DNA of 64,000 bases from Streptomyces sp. SID8352 (GTDB lineage Bacteria; Actinomycetota; Actinomycetes; Streptomycetales; Streptomycetaceae). The DNA lies in the NCBI RefSeq assembly GCF_009862265.1, contig NZ_WWGX01000022.1:26632-90631 (forward strand), given 5' to 3'. Both the position numbers and the translations under genes were made by a program. Numbering within the stretch: the first letter of the stretch is position 1; each line of letters opens with the position of its first letter. Positions 6,733 to 15,359 of this stretch are shown piece after piece. A model generated the notes under the pieces. The model did not search any database, had not been told where the DNA came from, and was given only the letters and a program-made list of their open reading frames with translations.

Positions 6733-9534
6733 TCAGGACTCGCGCGCCCCCGGCGACGGCACGGGAGTCACCGGGATGCCGCCCGCCGCGCACCCCAGCA
6801 GTTCCAGCCGTGCCGTCCCCGGCCCCGAGGCGGTGTCCCCGTCGGCCAGCACCGCGAGGGCCAGCGTGTTGGCGGCGGCGCGGGTCCGCAGCACGCCGCC
6901 CGGCAGGACGAACGTGTGCTGCGCGTGCTCCGGCGGCGCGTCGTTGACGTACTGGCCCAGGTTCCAGCCGTTCAGGAAGATCTGGGCGCGGTAGCGGCGG
7001 GCCGGGTCGTCGTCGAGGACCAGGCCCACGGAGGCGTCCACCTCCGGCGGCACGTCCAGCCGGAAGGAGGTCCGGTACCAGGTCACCCCCTGGCGCCGGT
7101 CCGCGCGCGGCAGGGCGGCGGGCTCCCAGCCGCCGTCGTCGAGGCCCGGCAGGTGCCAGCCCCGCGACTCCCCGTACAGGCCCCCGTGGTTGAGCGGACC
7201 GCGCACCGGGTCGGGCGCCGCCGTGCCCCGCAGCCGCCAGCGCGCCCGCGGCGACGCGCCCTCGAAGGCGGCCGACACCAGTCCGCGCCCCGCCCGGTGG
7301 TCCGCCGGGTCGTGCTGGGTGCGGCGGACCAGCACCGACAGGACCGGCTCGGGGGCCCGGCCGCCCCGGCCGCGCTCCCGGTCCCGCTCGAACCGCCGCT
7401 GCCGCGCGCGCAGTTCGTCGCGGAGCGCGCCGGGCAGCGGGAAGCGGGCGGTGCCGGTCCAGGTGCCCCGCCCGTCGGGCTCCCGGCCGGTCCGGTGGGT
7501 GCCCAGCGGCCTGCCGTCGAGCCAGGCCATGAGCATCCCCTGGGCCCCGGTGGCGTAGGTGAGGGAGACCGCCCCCAGCCCGGCGGCCCCGCCCTCCAGC
7601 CGCGCCCGGTACCAGACGTCGCCGTAGAAGAAGCCGTAGTCGTCCGCGAACAGCACGGGTCCCCCGCGCGGCACGGGCGTCGTGCTGTACGAGGTCCGGC
7701 GGTCGGCGGCGGTCCAGCCGGAGTCGTCGTATCCGGGCTCCGCCTCCGGGTTCTCCGTGCGCCGCCGCCATCCGTCGAGCGCGGGCAGCACCAGCTCGGG
7801 CGCCCCCGGCAGCCGCCAGGTGGCCAGCAGGCTGTGCGCGCGGCTGACGGACGTGGCGACGTCGGCGCCGTTCCAGGTGACGCCGGTGACGCCGCGCGGC
7901 GCCCACACCTCCAGGTCCGCCTCCCCGACGGTGTCGCCGGTCAGCCGGACCACCGGGCCGTCCAGGACGGCCTCGCGCAGCAGCGCCGGGCCGTGCACCA
8001 GGCCCTTGCCCGTCGGCGTCTCGAACGGCCAGAGCCGCAGCGAGGCCGCCTCGTCCGCGAAGAGCAGGACCAGCGTCCGCTCCGAGTCGCCGCCGCGCAC
8101 CCGCACCCGGGTCAGCCGGTCCTCGCCGAGCGGCACGGTCACGTGCAGCCGCCCGCGGTCGTAGGCCCAGGCGGCCTCGTCGTCGACCCGGGTCGGCCAC
8201 GGCTCGCTCGGGCAGTCCACCACCAGCCGGGCCATCTCCCCGGCCCGCCCGGTGAACACGGCGATGTCCAGCCGCCCCACGCCCAGGACGAGCATGGGCT
8301 GCACCGTGGCGTACGCCAGCCGCCGCCCCGACCCCAGGTCCAGCCCGGTGGCGAGGAGCCGGGCGTCGTGCGCGGGGACCGTGACCTCGACCCGGTCGCC
8401 GCCCATCGGCACCGCCGAGGTGACCTCCCCGGCCGAGTCGTTGCGCAGCACATAGGCGTGCGCGCCGGTGTCCGGGTTGACCAGGTGCCGCACCCGCAGG
8501 CGCGGATCGGCGGCCCGTACCCCGGCACCCTCCCGGAGCCGGGTGAGGTCGGGGACGTGCCGCAGCAGGTGCCCGATCTGGTGGAGCGGGACCAGCCGCG
8601 CGGTCGGCACCCGGCTCTCCGCGATGCCCGCCGTCGGGTCGTACGTCGGCGTCGGCGCGGACGGCGCGGGCAGCCAGCCCCAGGAGGTGCCGCCGAAGGC
8701 GGTGCGCACGGTGTGCACGGCGGCGCCCCGCCCGAGCAGGTCCAGGTGGGCCCGCCGCGCCCCGGCCGCGTCCGGCGCCCGCTCCACCTCGCCGTCCGGC
8801 AGCGGCCGGCCGCCGTGCGGCAGCGGTACGTCGATGCCGTCGGCGCGGACCTTCCGGTGCAGATGGTCCAGGTGCCCGCGGTGGACGGGGTCCAGCCGGT
8901 AGAGGAGCAGGGTGCCGTCGCCCCGGGTGAACAGGTGCCGGGCGGCGATGGCGTCGACCCGGGACAGCCAGGCGTCCGCGTGCCGCAGATACGCGGCGTC
9001 GGCGCGGGCGGCGTCGCCCTCCGCGGCCCCCAGCCAGCCGGGCAGCCCGCCCGCGTCCAGACCCGTGCCGCCGCCGTCGGCGACGGGGAACGGGCCGGGG
9101 CGCAGCACGACGTACAGCCCGGTCTCGGCGGCGGTGCGCAGGAACAGGTCCAGATCGCGCACGCCGGTGAAGTCGTGGACGCCCGGCGCGGGGGAGTGCA
9201 GGTTCCAGGCCAGCGGGACGGTGACGGCGTTGTGGCCGTGCGCCCGCATCTTCTGCAGCACGTCCCGCCACAGCGAGGGGCTGGGCAGCCGGAAGGGGTG
9301 CGTCTCGCCCGACCACAGCGTCAGCCGTCTGCCGTCCACCAGCAGGGAGTGGCGGTCGAAGCCGACCCGGTGGCGCGCCCCGTCCGCGGCGGGCGGGGCT
9401 GGGGGCGGCCCGGTGGGCACCGGGCCCGGGGCGGTGGCGGCGGGCCGGTCCGCGCCGCCCGCGCTGCCGCCGAGGGCGAGTCCGAGGGCGGTGGTGCCCG
9501 CGAGGGTGCTGAAAACGCGTCTGCTGAGCTCCAA
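6733..9534 (-). CDS. Tat-exported GH35-like (beta-galactosidase-type) protein, probable pseudoenzyme
   Basis: A 933-aa protein. The N-terminus is a twin-arginine signal (SRRVFS at 4-9, then a hydrophobic stretch with AGTTALGLALGG). Residues 60-170 follow the GH35 barrel: WNLHSPAPG at 110-118, LRPGPF at 144-149, GGLPGW at 162-167. The segment where GH35 enzymes carry ENEYG reads LLYRLDPVHRG (210-220). The stretch that normally holds the nucleophile Glu before the FGGTSWGW motif (280-287) is reduced to a few dozen residues without a matching Glu. C-terminal jelly-roll domains (LNGWNLGQY) are intact. The start is TTG, with GGGAGG about 6 nt upstream; no ATG or GTG fits the signal peptide. Either it binds galactosides without cleaving them, or it uses other residues. 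Confidence 0.78.
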   Translation of the reverse strand: MELSRRVFSTLAGTTALGLALGGSAGGADRPAATAPGPVPTGPPPAPPAADGARHRVGFDRHSLLVDGRRLTLWSGETHPFRLPSPSLWRDVLQKMRAHGHNAVTVPLAWNLHSPAPGVHDFTGVRDLDLFLRTAAETGLYVVLRPGPFPVADGGGTGLDAGGLPGWLGAAEGDAARADAAYLRHADAWLSRVDAIAARHLFTRGDGTLLLYRLDPVHRGHLDHLHRKVRADGIDVPLPHGGRPLPDGEVERAPDAAGARRAHLDLLGRGAAVHTVRTAFGGTSWGWLPAPSAPTPTYDPTAGIAESRVPTARLVPLHQIGHLLRHVPDLTRLREGAGVRAADPRLRVRHLVNPDTGAHAYVLRNDSAGEVTSAVPMGGDRVEVTVPAHDARLLATGLDLGSGRRLAYATVQPMLVLGVGRLDIAVFTGRAGEMARLVVDCPSEPWPTRVDDEAAWAYDRGRLHVTVPLGEDRLTRVRVRGGDSERTLVLLFADEAASLRLWPFETPTGKGLVHGPALLREAVLDGPVVRLTGDTVGEADLEVWAPRGVTGVTWNGADVATSVSRAHSLLATWRLPGAPELVLPALDGWRRRTENPEAEPGYDDSGWTAADRRTSYSTTPVPRGGPVLFADDYGFFYGDVWYRARLEGGAAGLGAVSLTYATGAQGMLMAWLDGRPLGTHRTGREPDGRGTWTGTARFPLPGALRDELRARQRRFERDRERGRGGRAPEPVLSVLVRRTQHDPADHRAGRGLVSAAFEGASPRARWRLRGTAAPDPVRGPLNHGGLYGESRGWHLPGLDDGGWEPAALPRADRRQGVTWYRTSFRLDVPPEVDASVGLVLDDDPARRYRAQIFLNGWNLGQYVNDAPPEHAQHTFVLPGGVLRTRAAANTLALAVLADGDTASGPGTARLELLGCAAGGIPVTPVPSPGARES

Positions 9535-9579
9535 GGGAGCCCTCCCGTTGTGCCTGTGCGTGTGCCGTGCCTGTTTGCT

Positions 9580-9613
9580 GCCGTGCCGTGCCGTGCCGTG
9601 CCGTGCCGTGCCG
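9580..9613. repeat. Pentanucleotide repeat (CCGTG)x6.6 in the GH35-like leader
   Basis: Six perfect CCGTG copies plus CCG lie 46-79 nt upstream of the TTG start of the minus-strand GH35-like gene, where they read CACGG. A 5-nt unit in a leader or promoter can change spacing by slippage. Degenerate CCTGTG/CGTGCC units continue on both sides. Confidence 0.85.
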
Positions 9614-10800
9614 GTGTCGTGCCTGTGCTCGTCGTGCCTGTCCGCGCCGGTGGGCGCACGGGGGGCGGTGCGGCCGGTGTGCCCAAGAGTGTCCGGACGG
9701 CTCGCCGACCGTGCTGCCCCGGGCCGGGCGGACCGCCGTGCCGTGCCGGTCCGCGGCGCGGGACGGACCGCCGTGCCGCCCCATTCTTCCAGCGCGGGAC
9801 CTCCCGTCCGCACCCACCCGCGCGGGTGCTCCTCCGGAGCCCGGCTTCTCCGGGGCCACGCCGCCGGGCCCGGCGTACCCGCTGCCCGGAGGGTGGCGCC
9901 CCGCGTCCGCCTCCCGCCGTGCGGGCGGCTCGCCGACCCGCCCCGGCAACCGGGCGGTCCCCCGCCCCGGATCGCGCGGCCCCGCCCCGGATCGCGCGGC
10001 CCCGCCCCGCTCGCCTACCCGGCCCGGCGACCGGGCCTCACCGTCCCCGGCCGTACATGTCGGTGAACCCGGGCCGTCCGCACATCGGTCCGGCCCCGGT
10101 TCCCGCCGCCCCGGTCATCGGGTCCGCCGCCCCGGCCGCGGCGCGGCCCCGCCGTCCGCTCTCTCCCGCTCTCGGCCGCCCCGGCGACGTGGCCCCCTGC
10201 CGTCCGGCTGTTCGCTTCGTCCGCTCCCGTCGTCACCGGGGCCCGTCGCTCCGGCCGTCCCCACCCGCCGCCCCGGCGAGCCGCCCCCGGTCGGCCATCA
10301 GCCGTTCGGGTGATTTTCGGGGCGGAATCCGACCGCCGGGGGAGAGGGGGCCGGACGCACCCCTGGGACCGGGCCGCAGTGGGAGGCCGCCCCGGGCGTC
10401 GCTGCTGGGCCAGGGGTGGCAGGGGACCGGGAGACGGCGGGCGCGCAGCCACCGCGCCGGTGGCCCGGCTGCTGCCCGACCTCGCCGCGGCGCACGTCGT
10501 GCCACGTCGTGTCCGACCGCACGGCCCCCTGCCGCTCGCACCGTCGCGCCGAGTCGTCTCCGGCCTCACCCCGCCGCGCCCTTCCAGGCCCCGGCCCCTG
10601 GGCAGGCCCCGGCCCTCTTCCATGTCCCGCCCCCGGGGCAGGTCCCGGCCCCCTTCCAGGTCCGGCCCCGGGCAGGTCCCGCCCCCGGGCAGGCACTGGC
10701 CCCCGGGCAGGCACTGGCCCCCGGGCCCGTCCTTCGAGTCGTGCTCCGCCAAGCAGGCCACCGGCCCCGGGACTCCGCCGAGCCGGCTCAGGTTCCGGCC

Positions 10801-10874
10801 CCCACCGTGCCCCGGCCCACCGTGCCCCGGCCCACCGTGCCCCGGCCCACCGTGCCCCGGCCCACCGTGCCGCC
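10801..10874. repeat. 15-bp tandem repeat, four copies and a partial fifth
   Basis: The unit CCCACCGTGCCCCGG repeats perfectly at 10801, 10816, 10831 and 10846, followed by a truncated copy at 10861. It belongs to the non-coding repeat region downstream of the marR-type gene. Confidence 0.85.
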
Positions 10875-10997
10875 CCGCCCCCGCGCGCGGCAGCCGCTCG
10901 AAGCCCCCGGGCACCCCGGCACCTCCGGGCACCCCGGGCAGGCCCCGGGCACCCCGGCACCCCCGGGCACCCCGGCACCCCCGGGCACCCCACGGGA

Positions 10998-11441
10998 TCA
11001 GAACGTGCCGAGCATCCTCCGCAGCGTGTCCCGCAGGGCGATCCGTTCCTCCTCCGACAGCCCGGCCAGCGGCTCCCGCGCGAACCGCAGCGACTCCCGC
11101 AGCTCCCGGGCCACGTGCCGGCCCTCCTCCGTCGCCGCCGCCACCTTCACCCGGCGGTCGTCCGGGTCCGGGCGGCGCTCCACCAGGCCGCGCGCCTCCA
11201 GCCGGTCCACGATCCCGGTCACGTTGGACGGCTCGCACCGCAGCTTCCGCGCCAGCCTGCGCATCGGCAGCGGCTCCAGCGCGAGCAGGCCCAGCAGCCG
11301 CGCCTGGGCACCGGTCAGCGACCGCTCGGCCGCCGCCTCCTCGTAGTCGGCGTGGAAGCGTGCCACCACCTCGCCGATCAGCTCGACGACCTCCAGGGTC
11401 AGCGGATCGGGCGGGCGGACGGTGCGGTGCGGTACGGGCAT
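10998..11441 (-). CDS. MarR-family transcriptional regulator
   Basis: A 147-aa winged-helix protein with the MarR layout: an N-terminal dimer helix (EVVELIGEVVARFHADYEE), the recognition region MRRLARKLRCEPSNVTGIVDRLEARGLVERR (split here as MRRLARKLRCEP and SNVTGIVDRLEARGLV), the wing signature PDPDDRRVKV, and a C-terminal helix. Length is normal for the family. It is divergent from an NADP-dependent oxidoreductase with an 88-bp shared promoter region that contains two TTTCAG/CTGAA-type palindromes, so it most likely represses that enzyme and itself. The ligand is unknown. Confidence 0.88.
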   Translation of the reverse strand: MPVPHRTVRPPDPLTLEVVELIGEVVARFHADYEEAAAERSLTGAQARLLGLLALEPLPMRRLARKLRCEPSNVTGIVDRLEARGLVERRPDPDDRRVKVAAATEEGRHVARELRESLRFAREPLAGLSEEERIALRDTLRRMLGTF

Positions 11442-11463
11442 GGGAACCAGGGTACCCAGGTGT

Positions 11464-11510
11464 TTGACAACCTGAAATGTTCAGACGCATGGTTGTTTCA
11501 GTAGCTGAAA
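11464..11510 (+). promoter_or_regulatory. Divergent promoter with two MarR-type palindromes
   Basis: A TTGACA -35 box (11464-11469) is followed after 18 nt by CATGGT as a weak -10. Two inverted repeats flank this: CTGAA-ATG-TTCAG (11472-11484) and TTTCAG-TAG-CTGAAA (11496-11510). Both contain the same CTGAA half site. Their position over and just after the promoter suits repression by the adjacent MarR protein. This is a prediction from sequence only. Confidence 0.65.
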
Positions 11511-11529
11511 GACCCTCGAAAGGCGCCCC

Positions 11530-12552
11530 ATGACCGACTCCCCCGCCCTCCCCGCCGTCAACCGCGAGTGGCACCTCCTCAGCCGGCCCGTCGGCCGCCC
11601 CGAGCCCGGGGACTTCGCCCTGGTCGAGGCGGAGATGCCGGTGCCGGGCGAGGGCCAGGTGCTCGTGCGCAACCACTTCCTCTCCGTCGACCCGTACATG
11701 CGCGGCCGGATGAGCGCGGCCCGCTCCTACGCCGCCCCCTTCACCCTGGGCGAGGTCATGCAGGGCGGCGCCGTCGGGGAGGTCGTCGCCTCCAACGCCG
11801 AGGGCCTGGCCGTCGGCGACCACGTCCTGCACTTCCTCGGCTGGCGGGAGTACGCGGCCCTGGACGCGCGGGGCGCCGTCCGGGTCGACCCGGGGGCGGC
11901 GCCGCTCCCGGCCTACCTCGGGGTCCTCGGGATGCCCGGCCTGACCGCCTACGCCGGACTGCTGCGGACCGCCTCCTTCCGGGAGGGCGACGCGGTCTTC
12001 GTCTCCGGCGCGGCCGGTGCCGTCGGCAGCCAGGTGGGCCAGCTGGCGCGGCTCAAGGGTGCCTCCCGGGTGATCGGCTCGGCCGGTACCGACGAGAAGG
12101 TCCGGCTGCTCCTCGACGAGTACGGCTTCAACGCCGCGTTCAACTACAAGAGGGCGCCGGTGGCCGAGCAGCTGCGCGAGGCCGCCCCCGACGGCGTCGA
12201 CGTCTACTTCGACAACGTCGGCGGCGAGCACCTGGAGGCCGCCATCGGCTCCCTCAACCGCGACGGGCGCATCGCCGTCTGCGGCATGATCTCCGTCTAC
12301 AACGACACCGAGCCCGCCCCCGGCCCGCGCAACCTCGTCCGCCTGATCCAGACCCGGGGCCGCATCCAGGGGTTCCTGGTGGGCGACCACGAGGACCTCC
12401 GGCCGGAGTTCGTCGCCGAGGTCGGCCGCTGGGTGCGCTCCGGCGAGCTGAAGTACCGCGAGACGGTCGTCGAGGGCATCGGGAACACCCTGGAGGCGTT
12501 CCTCGGCCTCCTGCGCGGCGACAACACCGGCAAGATGATCGTCGCCCTCTGA
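11530..12552 (+). CDS. NADP-dependent oxidoreductase (MDR family, CurA/prostaglandin reductase-like)
   Basis: A 340-aa zinc-independent medium-chain reductase. The N-terminal catalytic domain has the family's VLVRNHFLSVDPYMRGRM segment, and the nucleotide-binding fold carries GAAGAVGSQVGQLARLKG (about 159-176). A YKR/FDNVGG pair (FNYKRAP, VYFDNVGGE) is typical of the leukotriene B4 12-hydroxydehydrogenase/CurA group, which reduces the alpha,beta double bond of enones with NADPH. The ATG has AAAGG 6 nt upstream. It is controlled by the divergent MarR gene, which suggests a role in detoxifying an electrophile that the regulator also senses (inference). Confidence 0.88.
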   Translation: MTDSPALPAVNREWHLLSRPVGRPEPGDFALVEAEMPVPGEGQVLVRNHFLSVDPYMRGRMSAARSYAAPFTLGEVMQGGAVGEVVASNAEGLAVGDHVLHFLGWREYAALDARGAVRVDPGAAPLPAYLGVLGMPGLTAYAGLLRTASFREGDAVFVSGAAGAVGSQVGQLARLKGASRVIGSAGTDEKVRLLLDEYGFNAAFNYKRAPVAEQLREAAPDGVDVYFDNVGGEHLEAAIGSLNRDGRIAVCGMISVYNDTEPAPGPRNLVRLIQTRGRIQGFLVGDHEDLRPEFVAEVGRWVRSGELKYRETVVEGIGNTLEAFLGLLRGDNTGKMIVAL

Positions 12553-12604
12553 TCCCCCGTCACCCGCGCGGACCGTGCCCTCCGGCGGGGTCCGCGCCGC
12601 CCGG

Positions 12605-12616
12605 TAGAGTGCGCGC
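12605..12616 (+). promoter_or_regulatory. Leaderless promoter element for the EI24 gene
   Basis: TAGAGT (12605-12610) stands exactly 6 nt before the ATG at 12617. This is the spacing expected when the transcript begins at the start codon, and no Shine-Dalgarno is present. I do not see a good -35 box. Confidence 0.55.
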
Positions 12617-13537
12617 ATGCGTGACCTCGGGGCGGGATTCGGCCATCTTCTCAAGGGCCAGCGGTGGATGGCGCGGCACGGCGGAAGCTACGGCTTCGGG
12701 CTGCTCCCGGGCCTGATCACGCTGGTGCTGTACGCGGCGGCGCTGATCGCCCTGGTGCTGTGGGGACAGGACCTCACCACCTGGGCGACGCCCTTCGCGG
12801 ACGACTGGGCGAGCCCCTGGGGCGGGCTGTTCCGCGGCTTCCTCACCGCCGTCCTGTTCGCCCTCGCCCTGCTGCTGGCGGTGCTCACCTTCACCGCCGT
12901 CACCCTGCTCGTCGGCCAGCCCTTCTACGAGAGCCTCTCCGAGCGCGTCGACCGCGACGTGTCGCCGGACGGCACCGCCCCGGAGTCGGAGCTGCCGCTC
13001 TGGCGCGAGCTGTGGATCTCGGGCCGCGACAGCCTGCGCATCCTGGTCCGCGCGGCCGTGTGGGGCGTGCTGCTGTTCGCCGCCGGGTTCGTCCCGGTCG
13101 TCGGGCAGACCGTCGTCCCGGTGCTCGGCTTCCTGGTCACCGGCTTCTTCCTCACCGAGGAACTGGCCGCCGTCGCCCTCCAGCGCCGGGGCGTCGAACT
13201 GCGCGAGCGGCTGGCCCTGCTCCGCTCCCGGCGGACCCTGGTCTGGGGCTTCGGCACCCCTCTGGGACTGGCCTTCCTGGTGCCGTTCGTCGCGGTGTTC
13301 CTGATGCCGGGCGCGGTCGCCGGGGCCACGCTGCTCGCCCGCGACCTGCTGGGCGAGGAGACCCGCGAACCCGGCCGCGGCCCGGCCCCGGCCGACGGGG
13401 CCGACGGGAACGGCGGACCCGGGGCGGACGGGTCCGTGGACGCCGGCGCCGCCGCCGCCCCGGGCGGTACGGGTCCGGCCGCCGCCCCGGGTCCCGGCAC
13501 CGTCCCGGGCACGGGCCCCGCCGGCCCCGCGTACTGA
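12617..13537 (+). CDS. EI24/CysZ-like integral membrane protein
   Basis: A 306-aa protein with several membrane helices (ITLVLYAAALIALVLW, FLTAVLFALALLLAVLTFTA, LLFAAGFVPVVGQTVVPVLG, FLVPFVAVFLMPGAVAG) and the FYESLSERVDR segment found in EI24 (PF07264) proteins. The family includes CysZ sulfate transporters, but function in actinomycetes is not established. Residues from about 255 on are a glycine/alanine/proline tail with no fold signal. It appears to be transcribed alone, leaderless, and is convergent with the GDSL lipoprotein gene 37 bp away. Confidence 0.8.
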   Translation: MRDLGAGFGHLLKGQRWMARHGGSYGFGLLPGLITLVLYAAALIALVLWGQDLTTWATPFADDWASPWGGLFRGFLTAVLFALALLLAVLTFTAVTLLVGQPFYESLSERVDRDVSPDGTAPESELPLWRELWISGRDSLRILVRAAVWGVLLFAAGFVPVVGQTVVPVLGFLVTGFFLTEELAAVALQRRGVELRERLALLRSRRTLVWGFGTPLGLAFLVPFVAVFLMPGAVAGATLLARDLLGEETREPGRGPAPADGADGNGGPGADGSVDAGAAAAPGGTGPAAAPGPGTVPGTGPAGPAY

Positions 13538-13574
13538 CCGCCCGCCCGCCGCGGACACCGGCGCTCCCGGCCCG

Positions 13575-14483
13575 TCAGGGCCCCTTCGCCGTCACCGCCC
13601 GGTAGGCGATCTCGGCCAGCCGGGCCTGACCGTCCACGCTCGGGTGGAACCAGTCCCAGCGGCTGAGCTGCCCCGTGCCGAACCGGAAGCCGTGCACCGC
13701 GCCCCCGTCGGTGCGGCACTTGTCGTCCTTGGCGCAGACCTCCTCCAGCACCCTGTTGTAGTCCGCCACCCGGTCCCGCACCGTGTTCCGCCGCTGGGTG
13801 GCCGCCGCGTCCAGCGCGTCCGCGTCGCCCAGCATCGACGGGCACAGGCCCAGCTTCCACACCTGTTTGCCGAGCGGGTTGGTGCGCCCCTCGGACCACA
13901 GCCGCTTGAGGTCGGGCACGCTGACCACGAACACCTGCGCCTTCGGGAGCCGCGCCCGCAGCGTCCGCAGCGCCTCCTCGAACTGCGCCCGGAAGTCCGC
14001 CACCGGTGTCATCGCCCCGACCGAGGACCGGCAGGCGTCGTTCGCCCCGGCCATCACCGTCACCAGCTCCGGGCGGTGCGCCGCGGCCCGCTCCATCTGC
14101 GCCGGGACATCCGCCATCCGGGCGCCGGTGACCGCGTGGTTCCAGCTCCGCTCGGCCGCCTTCGCGCCCAGCAGCCGCACCGCCAGGCTGTCGACCTCCT
14201 CGCTGGAGCCCGTCGCCCAGGACACCTCGGGGCAGTCCGACAGCACCGTGCAGGCGTCGAAGCCGCGCGTGATGGAGTCGCCCACGGCCGCCAGCGACCG
14301 GGGGCCGGTGTTCCACGCCGGGGCGGGCGCCGGGGACGGGGCCGCCCGCCGGGTGCCGGACGCGCCCGGGTTCCCGCCCGCCGCGTCGCAGCCGGTCAGC
14401 GCCAGGGCGACGACGGCCAGCGCGGCCAGCGCCGCCCGGCCGCGGGCCCGGCCACGCGGTTCCCGTTCCACCACCCGGGCCAT
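13575..14483 (-). CDS. SGNH/GDSL-family hydrolase lipoprotein
   Basis: A 302-aa secreted lipoprotein. A basic N-terminus and hydrophobic core end in the lipobox LTGC (Cys32). The SGNH blocks are visible: AAVGDSITRGF with nucleophile Ser70 (block I), GANDAC (block III), and DWFHPS near the C-terminus with the catalytic Asp/His (block V). These enzymes hydrolyse esters of lipids or sugars outside the cell. The ATG at 14483 is chosen over an upstream in-frame start because GGGAGG lies about 6 nt before it and the signal peptide then has normal length. Confidence 0.88.
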   Translation of the reverse strand: MARVVEREPRGRARGRAALAALAVVALALTGCDAAGGNPGASGTRRAAPSPAPAPAWNTGPRSLAAVGDSITRGFDACTVLSDCPEVSWATGSSEEVDSLAVRLLGAKAAERSWNHAVTGARMADVPAQMERAAAHRPELVTVMAGANDACRSSVGAMTPVADFRAQFEEALRTLRARLPKAQVFVVSVPDLKRLWSEGRTNPLGKQVWKLGLCPSMLGDADALDAAATQRRNTVRDRVADYNRVLEEVCAKDDKCRTDGGAVHGFRFGTGQLSRWDWFHPSVDGQARLAEIAYRAVTAKGP

Positions 14484-14742
14484 GAGCGCCCTCCCTGTCG
14501 CCTGCTGCGCCTCCACACTTCCCAACCCATGACACCGCGCCCGGGTTCCCCGGGCCCCCGGTGCGGCGGCTCACACCCGCACAAGCGTCCTGCCGGGTGA
14601 ACGGCGGCGGTTTCCCGGCACCAGGACCGACGGTACGTCACACTCCTTGCGCCGTCGCACGGTAGCCTCGCCATCAACGCGGTCGGCCCGGCCGCGGCCG
14701 TTCCACCCGTTCCGAGATGTCCCGCTCAGCCCGGAGGTTCCG

Positions 14743-15237
14743 GTGACGACACGTGGAGTCCTGTACGTGCACTCCGCGCCGCGCGCGCTCTGCCCGCACG
14801 TCGAGTGGGCCATCGCCGGGGTGCTCGGCACCCGCGTCGGCCTGGACTGGATCCGGCAGCCCGCCGCCCCCGGCACCTGGCGCTCGGAGTTCTCCTGGCA
14901 GGGCCAGGCCGGCATCGCCTCCAAGCTCGCCTCCGCGCTGCGCGGCTGGCAGATGCTCCGCTTCGAGGTCACCGCCGAGCCGTCCGCCGGCCACGAGGGC
15001 GAGCGCTACAGCTGCACCCCCGCCCTCGGCATCTTCCACGCCGTCACCGGCGTCCACGGCGACATCCTGATCCCGGAGGACCGGCTGCGCGCCGCCCTGG
15101 CCCGCGCCCGCGGCGGCGAGACGGAGCTGGAGGGCGAGATCGCCAAGCTCCTCGGCAAGCCCTGGGACGACGAGCTGGAGACCTTCCGCCACGCCGGTGA
15201 GGGCGCCCCCGTCCGCTGGCTCCACCAGGTCGTCTGA
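14743..15237 (+). CDS. DUF3145 family protein
   Basis: A 164-aa soluble protein conserved in actinomycetes (DUF3145). It begins VTTRGVLYVHSAP at GTG 14743, with GGAGG 5 nt upstream; the open frame 5' of this is not conserved-looking. CPHVEWAIAGVLG and the tryptophan-rich RSEFSWQGQAG are recognisable family segments. No catalytic motif is visible and function is unknown. It faces fabF tail to tail and shares a strong terminator hairpin with it, so its persistent location beside the fatty acid genes may reflect synteny rather than shared function. Confidence 0.85.
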   Translation: MTTRGVLYVHSAPRALCPHVEWAIAGVLGTRVGLDWIRQPAAPGTWRSEFSWQGQAGIASKLASALRGWQMLRFEVTAEPSAGHEGERYSCTPALGIFHAVTGVHGDILIPEDRLRAALARARGGETELEGEIAKLLGKPWDDELETFRHAGEGAPVRWLHQVV

Positions 15238-15298
15238 CCCGCCGCCGCGCCGCCCCGCCGCCCCGCCGCTCGGGATCCCGGGCCGCCGCGCACCCGCC

Positions 15299-15343
15299 GA
15301 CGCCGACGGCCCGGCCCCCGAGGGGGGCCGGGCCGTCGGCGTC
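15299..15343. terminator. Bidirectional terminator between DUF3145 gene and fabF
   Basis: A perfect 21-bp stem (15299-15319 with 15323-15343) closes a 3-nt loop. It lies between two convergent genes, 61 bp after one stop and 16 bp after the other. There is no clear U-tract, as is common in Streptomyces. Confidence 0.9.
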
Positions 15344-15359
15344 GGCGGGGGCCGGGGCG

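Larger units (their letters stand above)
9535..10997. other. Long non-coding GC repeat region
   Basis: This 1.46-kb stretch contains no frame that I accept as coding; long open frames exist on both strands only because stops are rare. It holds several tandem repeats: CCGTG pentamers (9580-9613), two 20-bp copies plus a partial third (9961-10009, unit begins CCCGCCCCGG), an imperfect GGTCCCGGCCCC/GGGCAGG array (about 10590-10735), 15-bp repeats (10801-10874) and a GGGCACCCCGGCACCCC array (about 10905-10990). It also carries the promoter region of the GH35-like gene. Confidence 0.7.

Noticed and set aside
9640..10990. Genes in the 1.4-kb stretch between GH35-like and marR-type genes
   Set aside because: All frames give Pro/Arg/Ala/Gly runs without domains, codon pattern is equal in several frames, and tandem repeats explain the open frames.
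6457..11346. A 1,629-codon open frame on the plus strand opposite the GH35-like gene
   Set aside because: Composition is low complexity throughout and the opposite frame encodes recognisable domains; it also runs through repeats and the marR-type gene.
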